Positions 21,431-36,178 of a stretch of DNA of 64,000 nucleotides are shown here, piece after piece (positions within the stretch are counted from its first letter, which is position 1; each line of letters starts with the position of its first letter). The stretch is from NCBI GenBank assembly GCA_964019425.1, contig OZ025823.1, forward strand, positions 682,001-746,000, written 5' to 3'. The notes beneath the pieces were generated by a model. That model did no database searches, had not been told where the DNA came from, and worked only from the letters and a program-made list of their open reading frames with translations. The position numbers and the translations under genes were made by a program. The DNA comes from Flectonema sp. DT1601 (lineage: Eukaryota > Euglenozoa > Diplonemea > Diplonemida > Diplonemidae).

Positions 21431-24209
21431 CGACCAGAACTAATAGAAAATAAAAAGTAGATGGGAAACAATAAAAAGTAAAATGGATATAACTGAAGTT
21501 AAACAAGACAAATGAAGTAACAGACCAGAACAGAAAGAGGATTGTAATAGAAGATTACAAATAAAAAAATGCAAGTATCAACACATAATCAAGATACACC
21601 AGCAGCTAACAAACAACATAAAATTGAAGATCAGTTGCCAGAGTATTTCAACCATGGTAGAATACTCGCCCCTCTGGCAGGGATTATCCCAGACTTGTCC
21701 TTTAATTTAGTTGGACACCATGGCTTACAACCCTTCCAGAGGGAAGCACCATTATGACTTCTATTTTTTTTCTTCAAGAAAATCATAAGGTGGGAACAAA
21801 GAAAAAATGCTAAGAGGAACCCCCTATTAACACCTAAGACATCTAAACTGCAGCCCAGCCTATGCCCAATGCACTAACAGGTCATTCCCTCACACTCAGA
21901 TCAAAAAATCAAAGTTCAGAGTGCATCTTAGCGTGAATGAGAGAATTTCCTCCCGCTTATTTTGAACAAAAGGGATAGGAGAAGGGATAGAAAACGAACA
22001 TAAAAATAAAATTCTAAGTGAGAAACACTTAGCAGAAACACTTAGCAGCTTTTAAGGAGCTGAAAAGCAAAAAAAAAATCTAAGTGAGAAACACTTAGTA
22101 GAAACAATTTGTAGCTAATTAAGCTGAAAATAAAAAAATAAAAAAAAAATTTCTAAGTGAGAAATACTTAGCAACTTTTAGAACAAATATTTCAGTAAAT
22201 AACCTGTAATGATTAAACCATTACAAGTTTGATGCCAAAACTGACAAGGACTGAGTTGAATTTCCAGGTGAGATTTGGACTGTTAGCTTTTGGCTAAGGC
22301 CCTCCCTGAAGAGCAAGAACAAAAAAACTACTCACACCTGAAGAAAACATACACAAAGAACACACTGTAAGCTGTGTGTGTATTTTGTGTTTGTCACAAC
22401 AGGAGAGAAAAGAAAGAATGTCAAGGTTGGTCACCTTGCCTATCAACGCACAACATTGGTGGTCTCTACTAGACCCTGAGTGATCCCACTGGATCTCTCA
22501 TCGTTCATAGTACCCTGTGTGAAGTTATAAAATCAAAGGTAAACTATGAACTACAAATGACTTAGCCTGTTATTATAATGCCACAGGCAGGCCCTGCATT
22601 CAGCAACTATCCAGCAGTGCTTGGATGTCCTGATCTTCTTCTAAAAAAAAGAAAGAAAAACAAAACTGTAGCTGGGATCACTCAGGATCAACAGACTACC
22701 AATGCTACCTGTTGTACTTGCTCACTATGGGGGGTGATGCCAAACACCCAGAAGTACTAAACTACTTTCCTTCTTGCTGCCCAGGGGTTTCTGACCAGAA
22801 CTAATAGAAAATAAAAAGTAGATGGGAAACAATAAAAAGTAAAATGGATATAACTGAAGTTAAACAAGACAAATGAAGTAACAGACCAGAACAGAAAGAG
22901 GATTGTAATAGAAGATTACAAATAAAAAAATGCAAGTATCAACACATAATCAAGATACACCAGCAGCTAACAAACAACATAAAATTGAAGATCAGTTGCC
23001 AGAGTATTTCAACCATGGTAGAATACTCGCCCCTCTGGCAGGGATTATCCCAGACTTGTCCTTTAATTTAGTTGGACACCATGGCTTACAACCCTTCCAG
23101 AGGGAAGCACCATTATGACTTCTATTTTTTTTCTTCAAGAAAATCATAAGGTGGGAACAAAGAAAAAATGCTAAGAGGAACCCCCTATTAACACCTAAGA
23201 CATCTAAACTGCAGCCCAGCCTATGCCCAATGCACTAACAGGTCATTCCCTCACACTCAGATCAAAAAATCAAAGTTCAGAGTGCATCTTAGCGTGAATG
23301 AGAGAATTTCCTCCCGCTTATTTTGAACAAAAGGGATAGGAGAAGGGATAGAAAACGAACATAAAAATAAAATTCTAAGTGAGAAACACTTAGCAGAAAC
23401 ACTTAGCAGCTTTTAAGGAGCTGAAAAGCAAAAAAAAAATCTAAGTGAGAAACACTTAGTAGAAACAATTTGTAGCTAATTAAGCTGAAAATAAAAAAAT
23501 AAAAAATTTCTAAGTGAGAAATACTTAGCAACTTTTAGAACAAATATTTCAGTAAATAACCTGTAATGATTAAACCATTACAAGTTTGATGCCAAAACTG
23601 ACAAGGACTGAGTTGAATTTCCAGGTGAGATTTGGACTGTTAGCTTTTGGCTAAGGCCCTCCCTGAAGAGCAAGAACAAAAAAACTACTCACACCTGAAG
23701 AAAACATACACAAAGAACACACTGTAAGCTGTGTGTGTATTTTGTGTTTGTCACAACAGGAGAGAAAAGAAAGAATGTCAAGGTTGGTCACCTTGCCTAT
23801 CAACGCACAACATTGGTGGTCTCTACTAGACCCTGAGTGATCCCACTGGATCTCTCATCGTTCATAGTACCCTGTGTGAAGTTATAAAATCAAAGGTAAA
23901 CTATGAACTACAAATGACTTAGCCTGTTATTATAATGCCACAGGCAGGCCCTGCATTCAGCAACTATCCAGCAGTGCTTGGATGTCCTGATCTTCTTCTA
24001 AAAAAAAGAAAGAAAAACAAAACTGTAGCTGGGATCACTCAGGATCAACAGACTACCAATGCTACCTGTTGTACTTGCTCACTATGGGGGGTGATGCCAA
24101 ACACCCAGAAGTACTAAACTACTTTCCTTCTTGCTGCCCAGGGGTTTCTGACCAGAACTAATAGAAAATAAAAAGTAGATGGGAAACAATAAAAAGTAAA
24201 ATGGATATA
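21431..24209 (+). repeat. Satellite block 4: two subtype C copies with an extra 62-bp leader
   Basis: Begins with 62 bp of C sequence (CGACCAGAACTAATAG onward) that other C runs lack at their first copy. With block 3 it forms the shortest higher-order unit (5303 bp). Confidence 0.95.
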
Positions 24210-26795
24210 GTTATACTTAGATTTTTTTAGATATACTTAGATTTTTTTTGTGCTTTTCAGCTCCTTAAAAGCTGCTAAGTATTTCTGCTAAGTGTTTCTC
24301 ACTTAGAATCTTATTGTTATGTTCGTTTTCTATCCCTTCTCCTATCCCTTTTGTTCAAAAAAAGCGGGAGGAAATTCTCTCATTCACGCTAAGATGCACT
24401 CTGAACTTTGATTTTTTGATCTGAGTGTGAGGGAATGACCTGTTAGTGCATTGGGCATAGGCTGGGCTGCAGTTTAGATGTCTTAGGTGTTAATAAGGGG
24501 TTCCTCTTAGCATTTTTCTTTGTTCCCACCTTATGATTTTCTTGAAGAAAAAAAATAGAAGTCATAATGGTGCTTCCCTCTGGAAGGGTTGTAAGCCATG
24601 GTGTCCAACTAAATTAAAGGACAAGTCTGGGATAATCCCTGCCAGAGGGGCGAGTATTCTACCATGGTTGAAATACTCTGGCAACTGATCTTCAATTTTA
24701 TGTTGTTTGTTAGCTGCTGGTGTATCCTGATCATGTGTTGATACTTGCATTTTTTTATTTGTAATCTTCTATTACAATTCTCTTTCTGTTCTGGTCTGTT
24801 ACTTCATTTGTCTTGTTTAACTTCAGTTATATCCATTTTACTTTTTATTGTTTCCCATCTACTTTTTATTTTCTATTAGTTCTGGTAAGAAACTCCTGGG
24901 CAGCAAGAAGGAAAGCAGTTTAGTACTTCTGGGTGTTTGGCATCACCCCCCATAGTGAGCAAGTACAACAGGTAGCATTGGTAGTCTGTTGATCCTGAGT
25001 GATCCCAGCTACAGTTTTGTTTTTCTTTCTTTTTTTTAGAAGAAGATCAGGACATCCTAGCACTGCTGGATAGTTGCTGAATGCAGGGCCTGCCTGTGGC
25101 ATTATAATAACAGGCTAAGTCATTTGTAGTTCATAGTTTACCTTTGATTTTATAACTTCACACAGGGTACTATGAACGATGAGAGATCCAGTGGGATCAC
25201 TCAGGGTCTAGTAGAGACCACCAATGTTGTGCGTTGATAGGCAAGGTGACCAACCTTGACATTCTTTCTTTTCTCTCCTGTTGTGACAAACACAAAATAC
25301 ACACACAGCTTACAGTGTGTTCTTTGTGTATGTTTTCTTCAGGTGTGAGTAGTTTTTTTGTTCTTGCTCTTCAGGGAGGGCCTTAGCCAAAAGCTAACAG
25401 TCCAAATCTCACCTGGTAACTTAACTCATTCTTTGTCAGTTTTGGCATCAAACCTGTAATGGTTACATTAACTACCATTTCAACAGGTTATTTACTGAAA
25501 TATTTGTTCTAAAAGTTGCTAAGTATCTCTCACTTAGAAATTTTTTTATTTTTTTATTTTCAGCTCAATTAGCTACAAAGTGTTACTACTAAGTGTTTCT
25601 CACTTAGATTTTTTTTGTGCTTTTCAGCTCCTTAAAAGCTGCTAAGTATTTCTGCTAAGTGTTTCTCACTTAGAATCTTATTGTTATGTTCGTTTTCTAT
25701 CCCTTCTCCTATCCCTTTTGTTCAAAAAAAGCGGGAGGAAATTCTCTCATTCACGCTAAGATGCACTCTGAACTTTGATTTTTTGATCTGAGTGTGAGGG
25801 AATGACCTGTTAGTGCATTGGGCATAGGCTGGGCTGCAGTTTAGATGTCTTAGGTGTTAATAAGGGGTTCCTCTTAGCATTTTTCTTTGTTCCCACCTTA
25901 TGATTTTCTTGAAGAAAAAAAATAGAAGTCATAATGGTGCTTCCCTCTGGAAGGGTTGTAAGCCATGGTGTCCAACTAAATTAAAGGACAAGTCTGGGAT
26001 AATCCCTGCCAGAGGGGCGAGTATTCTACCATGGTTGAAATACTCTGGCAACTGATCTTCAATTTTATGTTGTTTGTTAGCTGCTGGTGTATCCTGATCA
26101 TGTGTTGATACTTGCATTTTTTTATTTGTAATCTTCTATTACAATTCTCTTTCTGTTCTGGTCTGTTACTTCATTTGTCTTGTTTAACTTCAGTTATATC
26201 CATTTTACTTTTTATTGTTTCCCATCTACTTTTTATTTTCTATTAGTTCTGGTAAGAAACTCCTGGGCAGCAAGAAGGAAAGCAGTTTAGTACTTCTGGG
26301 TGTTTGGCATCACCCCCCATAGTGAGCAAGTACAACAGGTAGCATTGGTAGTCTGTTGATCCTGAGTGATCCCAGCTACAGTTTTGTTTTTCTTTCTTTT
26401 TTTTAGAAGAAGATCAGGACATCCTAGCACTGCTGGATAGTTGCTGAATGCAGGGCCTGCCTGTGGCATTATAATAACAGGCTAAGTCATTTGTAGTTCA
26501 TAGTTTACCTTTGATTTTATAACTTCACACAGGGTACTATGAACGATGAGAGATCCAGTGGGATCACTCAGGGTCTAGTAGAGACCACCAATGTTGTGCG
26601 TTGATAGGCAAGGTGACCAACCTTGACATTCTTTCTTTTCTCTCCTGTTGTGACAAACACAAAATACACACACAGCTTACAGTGTGTTCTTTGTGTATGT
26701 TTTCTTCAGGTGTGAGTAGTTTTTTTGTTCTTGCTCTTCAGGGAGGGCCTTAGCCAAAAGCTAACAGTCCAAATCTCACCTGGTAACTTAACTCA
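24210..26795 (-). repeat. Satellite block 5: two subtype B copies
   Basis: Same start spacer and same B/C junction as blocks 7 and 9. The first B copy is truncated at the same point as in blocks 3, 7, 9 and 11. Confidence 0.95.
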
Positions 26796-29700
26796 CTGAA
26801 GTTAAACAAGACAAATGAAGTAACAGACCAGAACAGAAAGAGGATTGTAATAGAAGATTACAAATAAAAAAATGCAAGTATCAACACATAATCAAGATAC
26901 ACCAGCAGCTAACAAACAACATAAAATTGAAGATCAGTTGCCAGAGTATTTCAACCATGGTAGAATACTCGCCCCTCTGGCAGGGATTATCCCAGACTTG
27001 TCCTTTAATTTAGTTGGACACCATGGCTTACAACCCTTCCAGAGGGAAGCACCATTATGACTTCTATTTTTTTTCTTCAAGAAAATCATAAGGTGGGAAC
27101 AAAGAAAAAATGCTAAGAGGAACCCCCTATTAACACCTAAGACATCTAAACTGCAGCCCAGCCTATGCCCAATGCACTAACAGGTCATTCCCTCACACTC
27201 AGATCAAAAAATCAAAGTTCAGAGTGCATCTTAGCGTGAATGAGAGAATTTCCTCCCGCTTATTTTGAACAAAAGGGATAGGAGAAGGGATAGAAAACGA
27301 ACATAAAAATAAAATTCTAAGTGAGAAACACTTAGCAGAAACACTTAGCAGCTTTTAAGGAGCTGAAAAGCAAAAAAAAAATCTAAGTGAGAAACACTTA
27401 GTAGAAACAATTTGTAGCTAATTAAGCTGAAAATAAAAAAATAAAAAAAAAATTTCTAAGTGAGAAATACTTAGCAACTTTTAGAACAAATATTTCAGTA
27501 AATAACCTGTAATGATTAAACCATTACAAGTTTGATGCCAAAACTGACAAGGACTGAGTTGAATTTCCAGGTGAGATTTGGACTGTTAGCTTTTGGCTAA
27601 GGCCCTCCCTGAAGAGCAAGAACAAAAAAACTACTCACACCTGAAGAAAACATACACAAAGAACACACTGTAAGCTGTGTGTGTATTTTGTGTTTGTCAC
27701 AACAGGAGAGAAAAGAAAGAATGTCAAGGTTGGTCACCTTGCCTATCAACGCACAACATTGGTGGTCTCTACTAGACCCTGAGTGATCCCACTGGATCTC
27801 TCATCGTTCATAGTACCCTGTGTGAAGTTATAAAATCAAAGGTAAACTATGAACTACAAATGACTTAGCCTGTTATTATAATGCCACAGGCAGGCCCTGC
27901 ATTCAGCAACTATCCAGCAGTGCTTGGATGTCCTGATCTTCTTCTAAAAAAAAGAAAGAAAAACAAAACTGTAGCTGGGATCACTCAGGATCAACAGACT
28001 ACCAATGCTACCTGTTGTACTTGCTCACTATGGGGGGTGATGCCAAACACCCAGAAGTACTAAACTACTTTCCTTCTTGCTGCCCAGGGGTTTCTGACCA
28101 GAACTAATAGAAAATAAAAAGTAGATGGGAAACAATAAAAAGTAAAATGGATATAACTGAAGTTAAACAAGACAAATGAAGTAACAGACCAGAACAGAAA
28201 GAGGATTGTAATAGAAGATTACAAATAAAAAAATGCAAGTATCAACACATAATCAAGATACACCAGCAGCTAACAAACAACATAAAATTGAAGATCAGTT
28301 GCCAGAGTATTTCAACCATGGTAGAATACTCGCCCCTCTGGCAGGGATTATCCCAGACTTGTCCTTTAATTTAGTTGGACACCATGGCTTACAACCCTTC
28401 CAGAGGGAAGCACCATTATGACTTCTATTTTTTTTCTTCAAGAAAATCATAAGGTGGGAACAAAGAAAAAATGCTAAGAGGAACCCCCTATTAACACCTA
28501 AGACATCTAAACTGCAGCCCAGCCTATGCCCAATGCACTAACAGGTCATTCCCTCACACTCAGATCAAAAAATCAAAGTTCAGAGTGCATCTTAGCGTGA
28601 ATGAGAGAATTTCCTCCCGCTTATTTTGAACAAAAGGGATAGGAGAAGGGATAGAAAACGAACATAAAAATAAAATTCTAAGTGAGAAACACTTAGCAGA
28701 AACACTTAGCAGCTTTTAAGGAGCTGAAAAGCAAAAAAAAAATCTAAGTGAGAAACACTTAGTAGAAACAATTTGTAGCTAATTAAGCTGAAAATAAAAA
28801 AATAAAAAAATTTCTAAGTGAGAAATACTTAGCAACTTTTAGAACAAATATTTCAGTAAATAACCTGTAATGATTAAACCATTACAAGTTTGATGCCAAA
28901 ACTGACAAGGACTGAGTTGAATTTCCAGGTGAGATTTGGACTGTTAGCTTTTGGCTAAGGCCCTCCCTGAAGAGCAAGAACAAAAAAACTACTCACACCT
29001 GAAGAAAACATACACAAAGAACACACTGTAAGCTGTGTGTGTATTTTGTGTTTGTCACAACAGGAGAGAAAAGAAAGAATGTCAAGGTTGGTCACCTTGC
29101 CTATCAACGCACAACATTGGTGGTCTCTACTAGACCCTGAGTGATCCCACTGGATCTCTCATCGTTCATAGTACCCTGTGTGAAGTTATAAAATCAAAGG
29201 TAAACTATGAACTACAAATGACTTAGCCTGTTATTATAATGCCACAGGCAGGCCCTGCATTCAGCAACTATCCAGCAGTGCTTGGATGTCCTGATCTTCT
29301 TCTAAAAAAAAGAAAGAAAAACAAAACTGTAGCTGGGATCACTCAGGATCAACAGACTACCAATGCTACCTGTTGTACTTGCTCACTATGGGGGGTGATG
29401 CCAAACACCCAGAAGTACTAAACTACTTTCCTTCTTGCTGCCCAGGGGTTTCTGACCAGAACTAATAGAAAATAAAAAGTAGATGGGAAACAATAAAAAG
29501 TAAAATGGATATAACTGAAGTTAAACAAGACAAATGAAGTAACAGACCAGAACAGAAAGAGGATTGTAATAGAAGATTACAAATAAAAAAATGCAAGTAT
29601 CAACACATAATCAAGATACACCAGCAGCTAACAAACAACATAAAATTGAAGATCAGTTGCCAGAGTATTTCAACCATGGTAGAATACTCGCCCCTCTGGC

Positions 29701-32700
29701 AGGGATTATCCCAGACTTGTCCTTTAATTTAGTTGGACACCATGGCTTACAACCCTTCCAGAGGGAAGCACCATTATGACTTCTATTTTTTTTCTTCAAG
29801 AAAATCATAAGGTGGGAACAAAGAAAAAATGCTAAGAGGAACCCCCTATTAACACCTAAGACATCTAAACTGCAGCCCAGCCTATGCCCAATGCACTAAC
29901 AGGTCATTCCCTCACACTCAGATCAAAAAATCAAAGTTCAGAGTGCATCTTAGCGTGAATGAGAGAATTTCCTCCCGCTTATTTTGAACAAAAGGGATAG
30001 GAGAAGGGATAGAAAACGAACATAAAAATAAAATTCTAAGTGAGAAACACTTAGCAGAAACACTTAGCAGCTTTTAAGGAGCTGAAAAGCAAAAAAAAAA
30101 TCTAAGTGAGAAACACTTAGTAGAAACAATTTGTAGCTAATTAAGCTGAAAATAAAAAAATAAAAAAAAAATTTCTAAGTGAGAAATACTTAGCAACTTT
30201 TAGAACAAATATTTCAGTAAATAACCTGTAATGATTAAACCATTACAAGTTTGATGCCAAAACTGACAAGGACTGAGTTGAATTTCCAGGTGAGATTTGG
30301 ACTGTTAGCTTTTGGCTAAGGCCCTCCCTGAAGAGCAAGAACAAAAAAACTACTCACACCTGAAGAAAACATACACAAAGAACACACTGTAAGCTGTGTG
30401 TGTATTTTGTGTTTGTCACAACAGGAGAGAAAAGAAAGAATGTCAAGGTTGGTCACCTTGCCTATCAACGCACAACATTGGTGGTCTCTACTAGACCCTG
30501 AGTGATCCCACTGGATCTCTCATCGTTCATAGTACCCTGTGTGAAGTTATAAAATCAAAGGTAAACTATGAACTACAAATGACTTAGCCTGTTATTATAA
30601 TGCCACAGGCAGGCCCTGCATTCAGCAACTATCCAGCAGTGCTTGGATGTCCTGATCTTCTTCTAAAAAAAAGAAAGAAAAACAAAACTGTAGCTGGGAT
30701 CACTCAGGATCAACAGACTACCAATGCTACCTGTTGTACTTGCTCACTATGGGGGGTGATGCCAAACACCCAGAAGTACTAAACTACTTTCCTTCTTGCT
30801 GCCCAGGGGTTTCTGACCAGAACTAATAGAAAATAAAAAGTAGATGGGAAACAATAAAAAGTAAAATGGATATAACTGAAGTTAAACAAGACAAATGAAG
30901 TAACAGACCAGAACAGAAAGAGGATTGTAATAGAAGATTACAAATAAAAAAATGCAAGTATCAACACATAATCAAGATACACCAGCAGCTAACAAACAAC
31001 ATAAAATTGAAGATCAGTTGCCAGAGTATTTCAACCATGGTAGAATACTCGCCCCTCTGGCAGGGATTATCCCAGACTTGTCCTTTAATTTAGTTGGACA
31101 CCATGGCTTACAACCCTTCCAGAGGGAAGCACCATTATGACTTCTATTTTTTTTCTTCAAGAAAATCATAAGGTGGGAACAAAGAAAAAATGCTAAGAGG
31201 AACCCCCTATTAACACCTAAGACATCTAAACTGCAGCCCAGCCTATGCCCAATGCACTAACAGGTCATTCCCTCACACTCAGATCAAAAAATCAAAGTTC
31301 AGAGTGCATCTTAGCGTGAATGAGAGAATTTCCTCCCGCTTATTTTGAACAAAAGGGATAGGAGAAGGGATAGAAAACGAACATAAAAATAAAATTCTAA
31401 GTGAGAAACACTTAGCAGAAACACTTAGCAGCTTTTAAGGAGCTGAAAAGCAAAAAAAAAATCTAAGTGAGAAACACTTAGTAGAAACAATTTGTAGCTA
31501 ATTAAGCTGAAAATAAAAAAATAAAAAAAAAATTTCTAAGTGAGAAATACTTAGCAACTTTTAGAACAAATATTTCAGTAAATAACCTGTAATGATTAAA
31601 CCATTACAAGTTTGATGCCAAAACTGACAAGGACTGAGTTGAATTTCCAGGTGAGATTTGGACTGTTAGCTTTTGGCTAAGGCCCTCCCTGAAGAGCAAG
31701 AACAAAAAAACTACTCACACCTGAAGAAAACATACACAAAGAACACACTGTAAGCTGTGTGTGTATTTTGTGTTTGTCACAACAGGAGAGAAAAGAAAGA
31801 ATGTCAAGGTTGGTCACCTTGCCTATCAACGCACAACATTGGTGGTCTCTACTAGACCCTGAGTGATCCCACTGGATCTCTCATCGTTCATAGTACCCTG
31901 TGTGAAGTTATAAAATCAAAGGTAAACTATGAACTACAAATGACTTAGCCTGTTATTATAATGCCACAGGCAGGCCCTGCATTCAGCAACTATCCAGCAG
32001 TGCTTGGATGTCCTGATCTTCTTCTAAAAAAAAGAAAGAAAAACAAAACTGTAGCTGGGATCACTCAGGATCAACAGACTACCAATGCTACCTGTTGTAC
32101 TTGCTCACTATGGGGGGTGATGCCAAACACCCAGAAGTACTAAACTACTTTCCTTCTTGCTGCCCAGGGGTTTCTGACCAGAACTAATAGAAAATAAAAA
32201 GTAGATGGGAAACAATAAAAAGTAAAATGGATATAACTGAAGTTAAACAAGACAAATGAAGTAACAGACCAGAACAGAAAGAGGATTGTAATAGAAGATT
32301 ACAAATAAAAAAATGCAAGTATCAACACATAATCAAGATACACCAGCAGCTAACAAACAACATAAAATTGAAGATCAGTTGCCAGAGTATTTCAACCATG
32401 GTAGAATACTCGCCCCTCTGGCAGGGATTATCCCAGACTTGTCCTTTAATTTAGTTGGACACCATGGCTTACAACCCTTCCAGAGGGAAGCACCATTATG
32501 ACTTCTATTTTTTTTCTTCAAGAAAATCATAAGGTGGGAACAAAGAAAAAATGCTAAGAGGAACCCCCTATTAACACCTAAGACATCTAAACTGCAGCCC
32601 AGCCTATGCCCAATGCACTAACAGGTCATTCCCTCACACTCAGATCAAAAAATCAAAGTTCAGAGTGCATCTTAGCGTGAATGAGAGAATTTCCTCCCGC

Positions 32701-33592
32701 TTATTTTGAACAAAAGGGATAGGAGAAGGGATAGAAAACGAACATAAAAATAAAATTCTAAGTGAGAAACACTTAGCAGAAACACTTAGCAGCTTTTAAG
32801 GAGCTGAAAAGCAAAAAAAAAATCTAAGTGAGAAACACTTAGTAGAAACAATTTGTAGCTAATTAAGCTGAAAATAAAAAAATAAAAAATTTCTAAGTGA
32901 GAAATACTTAGCAACTTTTAGAACAAATATTTCAGTAAATAACCTGTAATGATTAAACCATTACAAGTTTGATGCCAAAACTGACAAGGACTGAGTTGAA
33001 TTTCCAGGTGAGATTTGGACTGTTAGCTTTTGGCTAAGGCCCTCCCTGAAGAGCAAGAACAAAAAAACTACTCACACCTGAAGAAAACATACACAAAGAA
33101 CACACTGTAAGCTGTGTGTGTATTTTGTGTTTGTCACAACAGGAGAGAAAAGAAAGAATGTCAAGGTTGGTCACCTTGCCTATCAACGCACAACATTGGT
33201 GGTCTCTACTAGACCCTGAGTGATCCCACTGGATCTCTCATCGTTCATAGTACCCTGTGTGAAGTTATAAAATCAAAGGTAAACTATGAACTACAAATGA
33301 CTTAGCCTGTTATTATAATGCCACAGGCAGGCCCTGCATTCAGCAACTATCCAGCAGTGCTTGGATGTCCTGATCTTCTTCTAAAAAAAAGAAAGAAAAA
33401 CAAAACTGTAGCTGGGATCACTCAGGATCAACAGACTACCAATGCTACCTGTTGTACTTGCTCACTATGGGGGGTGATGCCAAACACCCAGAAGTACTAA
33501 ACTACTTTCCTTCTTGCTGCCCAGGGGTTTCTGACCAGAACTAATAGAAAATAAAAAGTAGATGGGAAACAATAAAAAGTAAAATGGATATA
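26796..33592 (+). repeat. Satellite block 6: five subtype C copies
   Basis: Copy spacings are 1361, 1358, 1361 and 1361 bp, the same series as block 10. With block 5 this makes a 9383-bp higher-order unit. Confidence 0.95.
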
Positions 33593-36178
33593 GTTATACT
33601 TAGATTTTTTTAGATATACTTAGATTTTTTTTGTGCTTTTCAGCTCCTTAAAAGCTGCTAAGTATTTCTGCTAAGTGTTTCTCACTTAGAATCTTATTGT
33701 TATGTTCGTTTTCTATCCCTTCTCCTATCCCTTTTGTTCAAAAAAAGCGGGAGGAAATTCTCTCATTCACGCTAAGATGCACTCTGAACTTTGATTTTTT
33801 GATCTGAGTGTGAGGGAATGACCTGTTAGTGCATTGGGCATAGGCTGGGCTGCAGTTTAGATGTCTTAGGTGTTAATAAGGGGTTCCTCTTAGCATTTTT
33901 CTTTGTTCCCACCTTATGATTTTCTTGAAGAAAAAAAATAGAAGTCATAATGGTGCTTCCCTCTGGAAGGGTTGTAAGCCATGGTGTCCAACTAAATTAA
34001 AGGACAAGTCTGGGATAATCCCTGCCAGAGGGGCGAGTATTCTACCATGGTTGAAATACTCTGGCAACTGATCTTCAATTTTATGTTGTTTGTTAGCTGC
34101 TGGTGTATCCTGATCATGTGTTGATACTTGCATTTTTTTATTTGTAATCTTCTATTACAATTCTCTTTCTGTTCTGGTCTGTTACTTCATTTGTCTTGTT
34201 TAACTTCAGTTATATCCATTTTACTTTTTATTGTTTCCCATCTACTTTTTATTTTCTATTAGTTCTGGTAAGAAACTCCTGGGCAGCAAGAAGGAAAGCA
34301 GTTTAGTACTTCTGGGTGTTTGGCATCACCCCCCATAGTGAGCAAGTACAACAGGTAGCATTGGTAGTCTGTTGATCCTGAGTGATCCCAGCTACAGTTT
34401 TGTTTTTCTTTCTTTTTTTTAGAAGAAGATCAGGACATCCTAGCACTGCTGGATAGTTGCTGAATGCAGGGCCTGCCTGTGGCATTATAATAACAGGCTA
34501 AGTCATTTGTAGTTCATAGTTTACCTTTGATTTTATAACTTCACACAGGGTACTATGAACGATGAGAGATCCAGTGGGATCACTCAGGGTCTAGTAGAGA
34601 CCACCAATGTTGTGCGTTGATAGGCAAGGTGACCAACCTTGACATTCTTTCTTTTCTCTCCTGTTGTGACAAACACAAAATACACACACAGCTTACAGTG
34701 TGTTCTTTGTGTATGTTTTCTTCAGGTGTGAGTAGTTTTTTTGTTCTTGCTCTTCAGGGAGGGCCTTAGCCAAAAGCTAACAGTCCAAATCTCACCTGGT
34801 AACTTAACTCATTCTTTGTCAGTTTTGGCATCAAACCTGTAATGGTTACATTAACTACCATTTCAACAGGTTATTTACTGAAATATTTGTTCTAAAAGTT
34901 GCTAAGTATCTCTCACTTAGAAATTTTTTTATTTTTTTATTTTCAGCTCAATTAGCTACAAAGTGTTACTACTAAGTGTTTCTCACTTAGATTTTTTTTG
35001 TGCTTTTCAGCTCCTTAAAAGCTGCTAAGTATTTCTGCTAAGTGTTTCTCACTTAGAATCTTATTGTTATGTTCGTTTTCTATCCCTTCTCCTATCCCTT
35101 TTGTTCAAAAAAAGCGGGAGGAAATTCTCTCATTCACGCTAAGATGCACTCTGAACTTTGATTTTTTGATCTGAGTGTGAGGGAATGACCTGTTAGTGCA
35201 TTGGGCATAGGCTGGGCTGCAGTTTAGATGTCTTAGGTGTTAATAAGGGGTTCCTCTTAGCATTTTTCTTTGTTCCCACCTTATGATTTTCTTGAAGAAA
35301 AAAAATAGAAGTCATAATGGTGCTTCCCTCTGGAAGGGTTGTAAGCCATGGTGTCCAACTAAATTAAAGGACAAGTCTGGGATAATCCCTGCCAGAGGGG
35401 CGAGTATTCTACCATGGTTGAAATACTCTGGCAACTGATCTTCAATTTTATGTTGTTTGTTAGCTGCTGGTGTATCCTGATCATGTGTTGATACTTGCAT
35501 TTTTTTATTTGTAATCTTCTATTACAATTCTCTTTCTGTTCTGGTCTGTTACTTCATTTGTCTTGTTTAACTTCAGTTATATCCATTTTACTTTTTATTG
35601 TTTCCCATCTACTTTTTATTTTCTATTAGTTCTGGTAAGAAACTCCTGGGCAGCAAGAAGGAAAGCAGTTTAGTACTTCTGGGTGTTTGGCATCACCCCC
35701 CATAGTGAGCAAGTACAACAGGTAGCATTGGTAGTCTGTTGATCCTGAGTGATCCCAGCTACAGTTTTGTTTTTCTTTCTTTTTTTTAGAAGAAGATCAG
35801 GACATCCTAGCACTGCTGGATAGTTGCTGAATGCAGGGCCTGCCTGTGGCATTATAATAACAGGCTAAGTCATTTGTAGTTCATAGTTTACCTTTGATTT
35901 TATAACTTCACACAGGGTACTATGAACGATGAGAGATCCAGTGGGATCACTCAGGGTCTAGTAGAGACCACCAATGTTGTGCGTTGATAGGCAAGGTGAC
36001 CAACCTTGACATTCTTTCTTTTCTCTCCTGTTGTGACAAACACAAAATACACACACAGCTTACAGTGTGTTCTTTGTGTATGTTTTCTTCAGGTGTGAGT
36101 AGTTTTTTTGTTCTTGCTCTTCAGGGAGGGCCTTAGCCAAAAGCTAACAGTCCAAATCTCACCTGGTAACTTAACTCA
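33593..36178 (-). repeat. Satellite block 7: two subtype B copies
   Basis: Matches block 5 in length and in both junctions. Confidence 0.95.
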
